Source of the DNA: Fibrobacter sp. UWB5
Lineage (GTDB): Bacteria > Fibrobacterota > Fibrobacteria > Fibrobacterales > Fibrobacteraceae
DNA: 64,000 nucleotides
Assembly (NCBI RefSeq): GCF_002210295.1
Contig: NZ_MWQH01000004.1
Span: forward strand, 62,001 to 126,000
Reading direction: 5' to 3'
In this document: piece by piece, positions 45,341-53,701 of the stretch
Layout: the number at the start of each line of letters is the position of its first letter
Numbering within the stretch: the first letter of the stretch is position 1
Notes under the pieces: generated by a model
What the model was told of the DNA's origin: nothing
Database searches by the model: none
What the model saw: the letters and a program-made list of their open reading frames with translations, nothing else
Made by a program: the position numbers and the translations under genes

Positions 45341-46210
45341 TTATTTGGTATAGTAGCTAAAGCCGCCCGTTGCGCCCCAATGCCAGCCAGGGAGCTCGCC
45401 AACGATATTGGAGGCGCCCAAACGGACTTCCCAATTCTCATTGATGCGGTAGCCGGCAGTAAGGTATCCTGTCACGACGAGCGGGAAGTCAAATTCAGAT
45501 ATAGTGCCACTCGATCTGGAAACATTGTCGTCATCGTCTCCAGGATACGAGGGGTCAGGCCGATAAATGTTTACCGAGAAATTCAGCGAGTAAGGGCCAT
45601 AATAGGTGCTGGCGTACCCGCCATAGGTAATGACCGTTCCCATGCCATTGGACGACTCAAACGGATATTTGTCTAAACGATCCGAGCTTAGGAAGGTGTC
45701 GCAATCGTATGTTGTTCCCGAATAATTGAATTTGCGGAAATACATCCACATACCTAGCGAGCCACCCACTTCGAAATACTTGGTGTTTATACCTAAAATA
45801 AGACTGCTGTACAGCCCTTTATCGAGAGCAAAAGTAAAGCCCCAAAGGAAGAGATCTTTTTTGCTGATGTAATCTAAAGAGGCCTCTACATACGGGTACA
45901 TTATTTTGTAGGTGCCGTCTACTTTTTCTTTAACTTCTTCGGGTTTATAGCCCCTGCACCTGGTAAGATCGCCACAGCCGTCCATGGAGTTTCTGAGGCC
46001 GTGAAGCTGTTCTTTATCTTGTGGACCCGCGTGTACGTTTGCAGACAAGCGAACGTTAGCGGTATTGGGTTCTTTATAATTACCCGCACCGCGGATTTCG
46101 GGAGCAGCAGGAGTTTCCATTTCAAATTTTTCTACGTGGGCGTAATGGCTCGTATAGCCGCAGCCAACGAGAAGGATAGAACCTAACAGAAGGGCGCATA
46201 AATGTTTCAT
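45341..46210 (-). CDS. lipoprotein with outer-membrane barrel-like C-terminal part
   Basis: 289 aa; lipobox LLVGC near residue 17. Residues about 45-100 form a soluble segment (ANVHAGPQDKEQLHGLRNSM), and from about residue 105 there are alternating strands (YPYVEASLDYISKKDLFLWG, EVGGSLGMWMYF, GYRINENWEVRLGASNIVG) ending GGFSYYTK. This pattern fits Fibrobacter surface lipoproteins of unknown function. TATATT ends nine bases before the ATG and no ribosome binding site is visible. Divergent from the GH44 gene. Confidence 0.75.
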   Translation of the reverse strand: MKHLCALLLGSILLVGCGYTSHYAHVEKFEMETPAAPEIRGAGNYKEPNTANVRLSANVHAGPQDKEQLHGLRNSMDGCGDLTRCRGYKPEEVKEKVDGTYKIMYPYVEASLDYISKKDLFLWGFTFALDKGLYSSLILGINTKYFEVGGSLGMWMYFRKFNYSGTTYDCDTFLSSDRLDKYPFESSNGMGTVITYGGYASTYYGPYSLNFSVNIYRPDPSYPGDDDDNVSRSSGTISEFDFPLVVTGYLTAGYRINENWEVRLGASNIVGELPGWHWGATGGFSYYTK

Positions 46211-46219
46211 ACAACATTA

Positions 46220-46225
46220 AATATA
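46220..46225 (-). promoter_or_regulatory. candidate -10 (TATATT) of the 45341 lipoprotein gene
   Basis: Ends nine bases before the ATG at 46210; transcription from here would give a leader of only a few bases. Confidence 0.35.
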
Positions 46226-46304
46226 TATTCGTTTTTAAGAAAGGAACCTTTTTTTTAAAAAAGAGATTATTTTAAAGAATGGTTGTTTTTAAAAGGGTTG
46301 TTTT

Positions 46305-48095
46305 ATGAAACGTATTCTAGCCGCAATCATCGCAAGTGCTGCAACATTGTCCACCGCCGCCATCGACATTTCCGTCGACGCACAAAAGGGCATCAAGAAA
46401 ATTTCGCCGTACCTTTACGGGCGAAACATCGACAAGGTGAGTGACACCAAGGTTGAAAGCGACGCAGACGAAGAGGCTTTTATCGCCCAAATGCTCGATG
46501 CGGGCATTCACTTTTTACGCGCGAACAACGGCAACAACGCCACGCGCTACAACTGGCGCCACAAAATGACGGTTCACCCGGACTGGTTCAACAACGTCTA
46601 CTCGCACGATTGGGCGATTACCGCGCAAAAGGTTCTCGACAACATGCCGGGGGTCGACGCGATGTACGCCTTCCAGCTCACGGGCTATGCAGCCAGCAGC
46701 ACCGAATACAATTTCCCCGACTGGAACTGGAAACAGGAGCACGGCTCTTATCCGTCGCAGACATTCGACCTCGCGGGCGGCGGCGAAGTTTCCGACGATG
46801 GCGAAACACTCATCAAGGCAGGCGATGCCTCGCTCTACAACATGGAATGGCCCGCCGACTCGACCGTCGCGATTATTCCGCACTGGAAAGACGAACTCCA
46901 GTATGACATGAGCCGTTTTAAATACTGGAGCATGGACAACGAGATAGAAATCTGGCGCGGCACGCATTCCGACCTGGATTTGCCTGTCACGGGAGACTTT
47001 CTCGTTGAACGCTACATCGATGTCGCCAAGAAGGCCCGCGCCGCCTGGGGCGACATCAAGCTCACCGGCCCGGTGGTCGCAAACGAATGGTTCTGGTGCT
47101 CCGTGTCCTCGTACAACAAACAGGATAGACCCAAAGGCCCCGATCGCGATTACTGCTGGCTAGAATACTTTATCATGAAAATCGCCGAAGAGCAGAAAAA
47201 ATCCGGCGTTCGCCTGCTCGATGTTTTCGACATTCACTGGTACCCGAGCGAAAAAGATTACGAATCGCGCGTGAACTGGCATCGAGTTCTATTCGACACC
47301 ACCTATAACTATCCCGGAGCAAACGGGATCAAGATGGTGAACGGCGGCTGGGACAACGACAACCAAAAGGAATACATCTTCAAGCGTATCAACGACTGGC
47401 TCGAAAAATATTTCGGCAAGGATCACGGCATTACGCTCGGCATTACCGAAACCGACCTGAACGATTCTGATCCTATGGTGACAGCGCTCATCTATGCGTC
47501 TTTCCTCGGAACCATGCAGGACAACGGTGTCGAGATTTTCACCCCGTGGACATGGGGCGACGGCATGTACGAAACGGTGCACCTGTTCAGCCGCTACGGC
47601 CACCCGAACCGCGTGCAGTCCACCTCCAGCAACGACTCGCTAGTGTCTGCCTACAGTTCCATCAGCAACAAGGGCGACTCGCTCACAGTCATCTTCGTGA
47701 ACCGCGCCGAAAAGGACGCACAAGAAATCAACCTCGATCTTGCGAACTTCGCCTCCGACGGAAAGGTCAAAACGCTCACCTTGCAAAATCTCCAAGGCGA
47801 AACATTCGTTTCGCACACAAGCAATGCCTTGAAAGAAAACGCAGTTGAGGCAAATGCGCAGGGCGGAACGACCACTGCGACAAGCTACAGCATTAACAGT
47901 TTCAGGATGACGCTCCCCGCCAAATCGATTACCGCAGTGCTACTCACTTCTAACAGCCCGACCGTCGTTGACGCCATCAGGCCAAAAGCCACGATTCGTC
48001 CCGCGCCCCAATACGGAAACACGAGCCGCTTCGACACCAAGGGCCGAAATGTCACGCACACCCGCACAAGCCCCGGGTTCTACATTCTGCGATAA
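46305..48095 (+). CDS. glycoside hydrolase family 44 (endoglucanase/xyloglucanase-like)
   Basis: 596 aa secreted enzyme. Signal peptide ends near STAAID. GH44 features: ISPYLYGRNIDKVSD, then FLRANNGNNATRYNWRHK, AYAFQLTGYAA-like barrel strand, YWSMDNEIEIWRGTH (predicted acid/base Glu213) and GITETDLND (predicted nucleophile Glu382), followed by a beta-sandwich half. GH44 enzymes cut beta-1,4-glucans and xyloglucan by a retaining mechanism. The C-terminus, RFDTKGRNVTHTRTSPGFYILR in part, resembles the sorting-like domain of the other secreted proteins here but stops right after FYILR, lacking the final K-V-x-V-K strand. Ends at a bidirectional terminator shared with ileS. Confidence 0.85.
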   Translation: MKRILAAIIASAATLSTAAIDISVDAQKGIKKISPYLYGRNIDKVSDTKVESDADEEAFIAQMLDAGIHFLRANNGNNATRYNWRHKMTVHPDWFNNVYSHDWAITAQKVLDNMPGVDAMYAFQLTGYAASSTEYNFPDWNWKQEHGSYPSQTFDLAGGGEVSDDGETLIKAGDASLYNMEWPADSTVAIIPHWKDELQYDMSRFKYWSMDNEIEIWRGTHSDLDLPVTGDFLVERYIDVAKKARAAWGDIKLTGPVVANEWFWCSVSSYNKQDRPKGPDRDYCWLEYFIMKIAEEQKKSGVRLLDVFDIHWYPSEKDYESRVNWHRVLFDTTYNYPGANGIKMVNGGWDNDNQKEYIFKRINDWLEKYFGKDHGITLGITETDLNDSDPMVTALIYASFLGTMQDNGVEIFTPWTWGDGMYETVHLFSRYGHPNRVQSTSSNDSLVSAYSSISNKGDSLTVIFVNRAEKDAQEINLDLANFASDGKVKTLTLQNLQGETFVSHTSNALKENAVEANAQGGTTTATSYSINSFRMTLPAKSITAVLLTSNSPTVVDAIRPKATIRPAPQYGNTSRFDTKGRNVTHTRTSPGFYILR

Positions 48096-48137
48096 TAAAT
48101 AGTTTCCACCTTAAAGCGGGATTTTCCGTATAATAAA

Positions 48138-48171
48138 GAAAACGCCCTTCCGCAAAGAAAGAGCGTTTTTA
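48138..48171. terminator. bidirectional terminator between GH44 and ileS
   Basis: AAAACGC (48139-48145) pairs GCGTTTT (48163-48169), extended by CTTTC/GAAGG pairing on the minus strand. T-runs lie on both sides. Confidence 0.7.
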
Positions 48172-48198
48172 GAGTCTTTTTGAGATTGCTTCGGGCTC

Positions 48199-51100
48199 TT
48201 ATGCGCGAACCGTCGTGAAGGCGAAGGCTTCCCCGTCGGCATCATTCGCTTCCAAGCCATCGGCTGCGGCAGCCCACTTGATAGCGACCGCTTGGGTCTC
48301 ACCGGCAATATAGGCTTCATTCTCCGCGACAGCTTGCTTGAAGACTTCGCTTGCAGAGAACAGCGTCACTTCGATCTTGTCGGAGATAGCGTAGTTCTGG
48401 TCCTTACGGCGGTTCTGGATGCGGTTCACGAGTTCGCGGGCCACGCAGGCGCGGCGGAGTTCGTCCGTGATCTTGAGGTCCAGAGCCACGGTGAAGTGCT
48501 GGTTGGCTTCCACGGCCATGCCGTCGGCCACGATGCGGTTGAGCATCAAGCAATCGGCACCGACTTCACCGAAGTCGAACTTAATGGTTTCGCCAGCCTG
48601 GAGAGCCTTGATTTCATCAACACTCAGCGAATTCAGCTTGGCAGAAATCACCTTCATGTTCTTCGCGTAATCCGGGCCCTTCGCCTTGATAGCGAGGAAG
48701 TTCGGCTTGGCGGAGAGCTGCACGAGCTTGGTTTCGTCTTCGAGGAACTTCATTTCGCGAACGTTGAGTTCTTCGAGGATCAAGTCCTTCATGGTCTCAG
48801 CGACGTTCTTTTCTTCGGTGCCGTGAGCAACCACCGTCATGCTGGCAATCGGCATACGGTTCTTTACGTTGTTCGTAGCACGAATCACACGACCCATTTC
48901 GACCATGCCACGCACCATGGCGATGCGTTCCACGAGCTTTTCGTCCATGAGGGACTTGTCGGCGCTCGGGAATTCGCAGAGGTGCACGCTCACCGGGGCG
49001 TTGGCATCCACTTCGCGGACGAGAATCTGGTAGATTTCTTCGGCGAGAAGCGGGAGGAACGGAGCGAGGATCTTGGAGAAGTCCACCAGCACCTTGTACA
49101 TGGTGGCGTAGGCAGCGTTCTTGTCGCCATCGTTTTCGCTCTTCCAGAAACGGCGGCGGCTGCGGCGCACGTACCAGTTCGTGAGGTCATCCACCGCGGC
49201 AATCACGGCGGGCACCACGTTGTACAAGCGGTAGGCCTTCATTTCCACCTCGACCTTGGCGGCCAAATCCTGCAGCGTTGCAAGCATCCAGCGGTCAAGT
49301 TCGTTGTCGCTCTTGACTTCCTGACCGGGCTTCCAGTTCAACTGGCCCTTGGCGGCGTCGGCGTTGTGGTTAGAGACAAAGAATGCCACAGCGTTCCAAA
49401 GCGGCAGCATCACCTGTTTCACGATGCCCTTCACGCCTTCTTCGCTGAAGCGCAGGTCTTCGGCCTTCAAAGCGGCGGAGTTGATCATGAACAAGCGAAT
49501 GGCGTCGGCACCCGTGCGTTCGATGAGGTCGTTCGGGTCCGGGTAGTTGCGCTTGGACTTACTCATCTTGGAACCATCTTCGGCCAAGATAATACCGTTC
49601 ACAATCACGTTCTTGAATGCCGGCTTCTGGAACAGAGCATTAGAAAGCACGGTCAACGTGTAGAACCAACCACGGGTCTGGTCGAGGCCTTCGGCAATGA
49701 AGTCAGCCGGGAAGCTGCGTTCCACGAGTTCCTTGTTTTCGAACGGGTAATGGCGGCTGGCATACGGCATGGAACCGGATTCAAACCAGCAGTCGAAAAC
49801 TTCCGGCGTACGGCGGTAGACCTTGCCGTTCTTTTCGATGGTGAGCTTGTCCACGAAGTGCTTGTGCAAGTCGTCGAGCTTCACGCCGGTGAGCTGCTGC
49901 AGTTCTTCGATAGAACCGACAGCAATCATGTCGCCGTCGTCAGAGAGCCACACCGGAATCGGTGTACCCCAGAAGCGGTTACGGGAAAGGTTCCAGTCGC
50001 GGGCACCTTCGAGCCACTTGCCAAAGCGTCCATTCTTGATGTGGTCCGGCACCCAGTTCACCGTCTGGTTGTTTTCGACCATCCATTCCTTCAGGGTCTT
50101 GGTCACGCCGTCCTTGCTCGTGACAGGCGCGTCGATCTTCAGGAACCACGTCTTGAGGGCACGGTAAATCAGAGGAACGCCGGTACGCCAGCAGTGCGGG
50201 TAGCTATGGACAATCACGTCCTGCTTGAACACGCGGCCCTGTTCCTTGAAGAAGCGGATTATTTCCTTGTCGGCTTCCTTGGCGCCCATGCCCTTCCACA
50301 TCGGGACCTTGTCCGTGAACTTGCCTTCGGTATCGAGCGGGTCGAAAAGGCCGAGGTCGAGTTCTGCGCCCTTCTGAAAGTCTTCTTCACCAAAGGAAGG
50401 AGCGGTATGCACGGCGCCAGTACCGTCTTCGGTACTCACGTAATCGGCGGGGTAAATCTTGTAGTGGCGGGACAACTGGTCCGGCGTCACGAATGCATCG
50501 GAAATACGGGAGAGCGGTTCGTAGTCCTTGCCCACAAGTTCAGAGCCCTTGCAAGTATCAACGATGTTCGGGTTCTTGAAGTAGGCGGCGGTACGGCTAG
50601 CGGCAATCCAGTACTTCTTGCCGTCCTGTTCCACCAGGTTGTAGTCCATGTCCGGACCCACAACGATGCAGAAGTTGGAGTAAAGCGTCCACGGGGTCGT
50701 CGTCCACACGAGGATGCTCGTGTCCTTGAACTTGGGCTCGTTCGAGTTAATCGGGAAAATCAGCGTGAGGGACGGGTCCTGACGGTCCTTATAGCCCTGG
50801 TTCGTTTCGAAGTTCGAAAGCGGGGTGGCAAGCGCCGGGCTGTACGGCTGGATGCGGTAGCCCTGGTAGATGAGGCCCTTGTCGAAGCACTGCTTGAACA
50901 CCCACCACACAGATTCCATGAAGTTCTTGTCCATGGTCTTGTAGCCCTTGTCGAAGTCGACCCAGCGGCCCATGCGGCGCACCGTCTTCTTCCATTCGCT
51001 GGTGTACTTGAGCACCTTGCCGCGGCAAGTTTCGTTGAACTTATCGACACCGAGCTTCTGGATTTCGGCAACGCCAGCGAGACCGAGTTCGTTCTGCACG

Positions 51101-51384
51101 AGAGATTCAATCGGAAGACCGTGGCAGTCCCAACCGAAACCGCGCGGAACCTTCTTGCCCTTCATGGTCCAGTAACGCGGAACGATGTCCTTGATGGTAC
51201 CGGCAAGCAAGTGACCGTAGTGCGGAAGGCCCGTTGCAAACGGAGGGCCATCGTAGAAAGTGTACGGTTCGGTTTCCGGACGGCTGTCAAGCGACTTCTT
51301 GAAGCTTTCGTCCTTGTCCCACAATCCGAGCACGCGCTCTTCGATCTGCGGGAAGGTCTCTTCTTTCTTTACTTCACGAAACAT
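48199..51384 (-). CDS. ileS: isoleucyl-tRNA synthetase
   Basis: 1061 aa class I synthetase that charges tRNA-Ile and edits valine. The HIGH motif is LPHYGHLLAGT and the KMSKS motif GSKMSKSKRNYPDP. The start FPQIEERVLGLWDKDESF and the TFYDGPPFATG block, with the long C-terminal region without a zinc finger, place it with the eukaryote-like IleRS2 group rather than the IleRS1 of E. coli. GAGG precedes the ATG. Upstream on the same strand is the M41-like gene, 102 nt away. Confidence 0.96.
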   Translation of the reverse strand: MFREVKKEETFPQIEERVLGLWDKDESFKKSLDSRPETEPYTFYDGPPFATGLPHYGHLLAGTIKDIVPRYWTMKGKKVPRGFGWDCHGLPIESLVQNELGLAGVAEIQKLGVDKFNETCRGKVLKYTSEWKKTVRRMGRWVDFDKGYKTMDKNFMESVWWVFKQCFDKGLIYQGYRIQPYSPALATPLSNFETNQGYKDRQDPSLTLIFPINSNEPKFKDTSILVWTTTPWTLYSNFCIVVGPDMDYNLVEQDGKKYWIAASRTAAYFKNPNIVDTCKGSELVGKDYEPLSRISDAFVTPDQLSRHYKIYPADYVSTEDGTGAVHTAPSFGEEDFQKGAELDLGLFDPLDTEGKFTDKVPMWKGMGAKEADKEIIRFFKEQGRVFKQDVIVHSYPHCWRTGVPLIYRALKTWFLKIDAPVTSKDGVTKTLKEWMVENNQTVNWVPDHIKNGRFGKWLEGARDWNLSRNRFWGTPIPVWLSDDGDMIAVGSIEELQQLTGVKLDDLHKHFVDKLTIEKNGKVYRRTPEVFDCWFESGSMPYASRHYPFENKELVERSFPADFIAEGLDQTRGWFYTLTVLSNALFQKPAFKNVIVNGIILAEDGSKMSKSKRNYPDPNDLIERTGADAIRLFMINSAALKAEDLRFSEEGVKGIVKQVMLPLWNAVAFFVSNHNADAAKGQLNWKPGQEVKSDNELDRWMLATLQDLAAKVEVEMKAYRLYNVVPAVIAAVDDLTNWYVRRSRRRFWKSENDGDKNAAYATMYKVLVDFSKILAPFLPLLAEEIYQILVREVDANAPVSVHLCEFPSADKSLMDEKLVERIAMVRGMVEMGRVIRATNNVKNRMPIASMTVVAHGTEEKNVAETMKDLILEELNVREMKFLEDETKLVQLSAKPNFLAIKAKGPDYAKNMKVISAKLNSLSVDEIKALQAGETIKFDFGEVGADCLMLNRIVADGMAVEANQHFTVALDLKITDELRRACVARELVNRIQNRRKDQNYAISDKIEVTLFSASEVFKQAVAENEAYIAGETQAVAIKWAAAADGLEANDADGEAFAFTTVRA

Positions 51385-51486
51385 GGGTTACCTCAAACCC
51401 CGCGGCACCGCGCCACGGGCATTAAATTTTCGGGCGTAAAGATAGAAATTAGCGGGAACTATGGCAAAGCGGCTTACCGCTTTAGG

Positions 51487-51978
51487 CTACCCTTTCTTCA
51501 GGATTTCTTCGATATCGGCGCGGCTGAGGTAGGCTCTTGCGTTCAGGGCGGCGGCAATTTCGCATAGCGACTTGCGGCAAGCCATCAGAATGTTGAAAAG
51601 CTGCTCGACCACGTTCGCCTCGGACAATTGAAAATAGTAGCAGGCCGCCTGAAAACGCTGGTAGTCCGGATCGCTCTTGTAGAGTTCCGCAGGGAGATCC
51701 TTCATGACCGTATCCAGATCGCAGGCAAAATCCTTACGCATCAGGAATTCAGCCAAATGGCCCGCCATGGCAATGTGGGCATCGCCTTCGAGTTCGCTTC
51801 CGGCGATGTGGGTAATGCCGGGGCGCTCCTTGGACTTGTCCATTTTGACGTATTCGAGGGGACGTTTAAACAGAAAGGCAATAAGCGCGTGACCCGCCTC
51901 ATGGTTACACAACTTTTTGAATTCTTCTTCGCCGAAGAACTCCACCAACGATTCTCTTGTTAATGTTTGTTCCGACAT
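51487..51978 (-). CDS. stand-alone M41 (FtsH-like) peptidase domain protein
   Basis: 163 aa. Contains KLCNHEAGHALIAFLF, the HEAGH zinc site of M41 peptidases, then GITHIAGSELEGDAHIAMAGHLAEFL, which resembles the second half of the FtsH peptidase domain, and a helical C-terminus. It lacks the AAA+ ATPase and the membrane helices of FtsH, so unfolding would have to come from a partner. Start set at the ATG 51978; an upstream TTG at 51990 has no better ribosome site. Function unknown; small relatives of FtsH of this kind also occur as regulators or inactive copies, but both His and Glu are intact. Confidence 0.75.
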   Translation of the reverse strand: MSEQTLTRESLVEFFGEEEFKKLCNHEAGHALIAFLFKRPLEYVKMDKSKERPGITHIAGSELEGDAHIAMAGHLAEFLMRKDFACDLDTVMKDLPAELYKSDPDYQRFQAACYYFQLSEANVVEQLFNILMACRKSLCEIAAALNARAYLSRADIEEILKKG

Positions 51979-52156
51979 TGCGTAATCCAACTATCCGAAA
52001 AAAGTAATACAAAAATACAAATTTGAGCACCGATTTTTACCACGAATATTCCAACTTGGAATATAATTTATCATAAAAAAAGCCGCCAAAACTTGCTTTT
52101 TGGAGCACTCAGCACTTATATTGTCTATAAATCCTTCAACCAAAAAGGGGGCTTTA

Positions 52157-53548
52157 ATGTCCAATGCAAGGTCAAATATGAGACATATCGTTCTCATAAC
52201 ACTATCTGCCGCGATCGGCGGATTCCTATTCGGTTTCGACTCGTCCGTGATTAACGGGGCGAACGGAGCCCTTAAAGCACACTTCCATGCGACTGATTAT
52301 GAACTCGCCTGGGCTGTTTCACTTGCACTGATTAGCGCGGCTGTCGGTGCATTTTTTGCAGGTCGAATTGCAGACGCCTTCGGACGCGTAAAATGCATGC
52401 TTTTCGCCTCGGACCTGTTCCTGTTAAGCGCAATCGGTTCCGGTATTCCTTTTGGTATTTCTGACTTTATCTTGTGGCGCGTGATAGGCGGTTTCGGCAT
52501 CGGCATGGCAAGCATCATCGCCCCGATTTACATCGCCGAAACAGCACCTGCCCACTTGCGTGGACGACTAGGTTCGATGCAGCAGTTCGCCATCGTGATA
52601 GGCATTTTCGTGGCGCTTCTTTCGAACTACCTGATTGTGCGTATCGCAGGCTCTGCCAACAACCCGATGATTGGCCATGTCAAGGCTTGGCAGGTGATGT
52701 TCTGGGTCGAAATCATTCCGGCAATCCTTTACGGATACGCCGCCTGGAAACTCCCCGAATCGCCGCGTTACCTGATCCACAAGGGATTTATCGAGCAAGC
52801 CCAAAAAGTACTAGCACAAATCAACCCTGAAGGCGTCGATAAAGAAGTGGAAACCATCCAGTCTTCTTTCAAGAACAAGAAACAGCCCAAGTTTATTGAC
52901 CTGATCAAGATTATTGACGGCAAGGAGCGCATTTCGCCGATTCTGTGGGCTGGCCTCGGACTCGCCATTTTGCAGCAACTGGTGGGTATTAATGTCATCT
53001 TCTATTATGGTACCATGCTCTGGCAGAGTGTCGGCTTCGGCGAAAGCGACGCCTTCCTTACGAGCGTGATTTCGAGCGGTGTGAACTTGGTGATGACCGT
53101 GGTTGCCATTTTGCTTATCGATAAGATTGGCCGTAAGCCACTCCTGTTGATCGGTAGCATTGGCATGGCGATTACCTTGAGCACACTTACCGTATGCTTT
53201 ATGAGCGCAGGTGCCGACGGCACGCTCCCGGGAACGGCCGCCATTATCGCCTTGATTGCTGCAAACCTCTACATTACCTTCTTCGCGGCAACGTGGGGTC
53301 CGGTCATGTGGGTGATGCTTGGCGAAATGTTCAACAACCGCATCCGCACCATCGCAATCGCTATTTGCGGTCTGGCCCAGTGGTTCGCGAACTTCGTGGT
53401 CACCTGGACGTTCCCGGTGCTTACCGGCAAAGACGGCATTGGCGTCGGCCCGACTTACGCCCTGTATTCATTCTTTGCAATCTTCAGTATCTTCTTCGTG
53501 GCCAAGTTCATCAAGGAAACGAAGGGCAAGGAACTGGAAGAAATGTAG
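52157..53548 (+). CDS. sugar porter, major facilitator superfamily
   Basis: 463 aa with twelve predicted membrane segments. Sugar porter signatures: FGFDSSVINGANG, GRIADAFGRVK (loop 2-3), APAHLRGRLGSMQQ, PESPRYLI and DKIGRKPLLL. Family members carry xylose, glucose, arabinose or galactose with protons. I took the ATG at 52157, behind AAGGGGG; an in-frame extension to 52100 would add residues before the first membrane helix. Ends at a good terminator. Likely imports sugars released by the neighbouring glucanases. Confidence 0.92.
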   Translation: MSNARSNMRHIVLITLSAAIGGFLFGFDSSVINGANGALKAHFHATDYELAWAVSLALISAAVGAFFAGRIADAFGRVKCMLFASDLFLLSAIGSGIPFGISDFILWRVIGGFGIGMASIIAPIYIAETAPAHLRGRLGSMQQFAIVIGIFVALLSNYLIVRIAGSANNPMIGHVKAWQVMFWVEIIPAILYGYAAWKLPESPRYLIHKGFIEQAQKVLAQINPEGVDKEVETIQSSFKNKKQPKFIDLIKIIDGKERISPILWAGLGLAILQQLVGINVIFYYGTMLWQSVGFGESDAFLTSVISSGVNLVMTVVAILLIDKIGRKPLLLIGSIGMAITLSTLTVCFMSAGADGTLPGTAAIIALIAANLYITFFAATWGPVMWVMLGEMFNNRIRTIAIAICGLAQWFANFVVTWTFPVLTGKDGIGVGPTYALYSFFAIFSIFFVAKFIKETKGKELEEM

Positions 53549-53549
53549 G

Positions 53550-53591
53550 TATGAGGTATGAGTTGTGACTCATAACTCAACTGATTATTGA
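53550..53591. repeat. heptad-phased inverted repeat TATGAGT/ACTCATA
   Basis: In steps of seven from 53550: TATGAGG, TATGAGT, then TGTGACT and CATAACT, so the words read in inverted orientation across a centre near 53567. It follows directly on the stop codon of the porter gene. Same seven-base phase as the arrays at 32185 and 28857 with a different word. Confidence 0.55.
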
Positions 53592-53595
53592 TAGT

Positions 53596-53626
53596 AGAGC
53601 GGCGTTTAACGCTGCTCTTTTTATTT
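53596..53626 (+). terminator. terminator after the sugar porter gene
   Basis: AGAGC-G-GCG / CGC-T-GCTCT stem with a G-U pair, then T-rich sequence. Confidence 0.8.
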
Positions 53627-53633
53627 AGATTGA

Positions 53634-53676
53634 AATAAAAAGCAAAGGGTCCTCGGCATTGCCGAGGACCTTCGCT
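53634..53676 (-). terminator. terminator of the GH8 gene
   Basis: Long GC-rich stem (TCCTCGGC / GCCGAGGA core, extended by AAGG/CCTT and AGC/GCT) with an ATTG loop; TTTTTATTT follows on the minus strand. Confidence 0.88.
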
Positions 53677-53701
53677 TATAATCTTTCGCTATTCAGCAGA
53701 G

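Noticed and set aside
48292-51567. Open frame of 1091 codons opposite ileS
   Set aside because: It mirrors codon bias of the highly conserved synthetase gene; the translation is His/Val/Glu-rich with no known motif.
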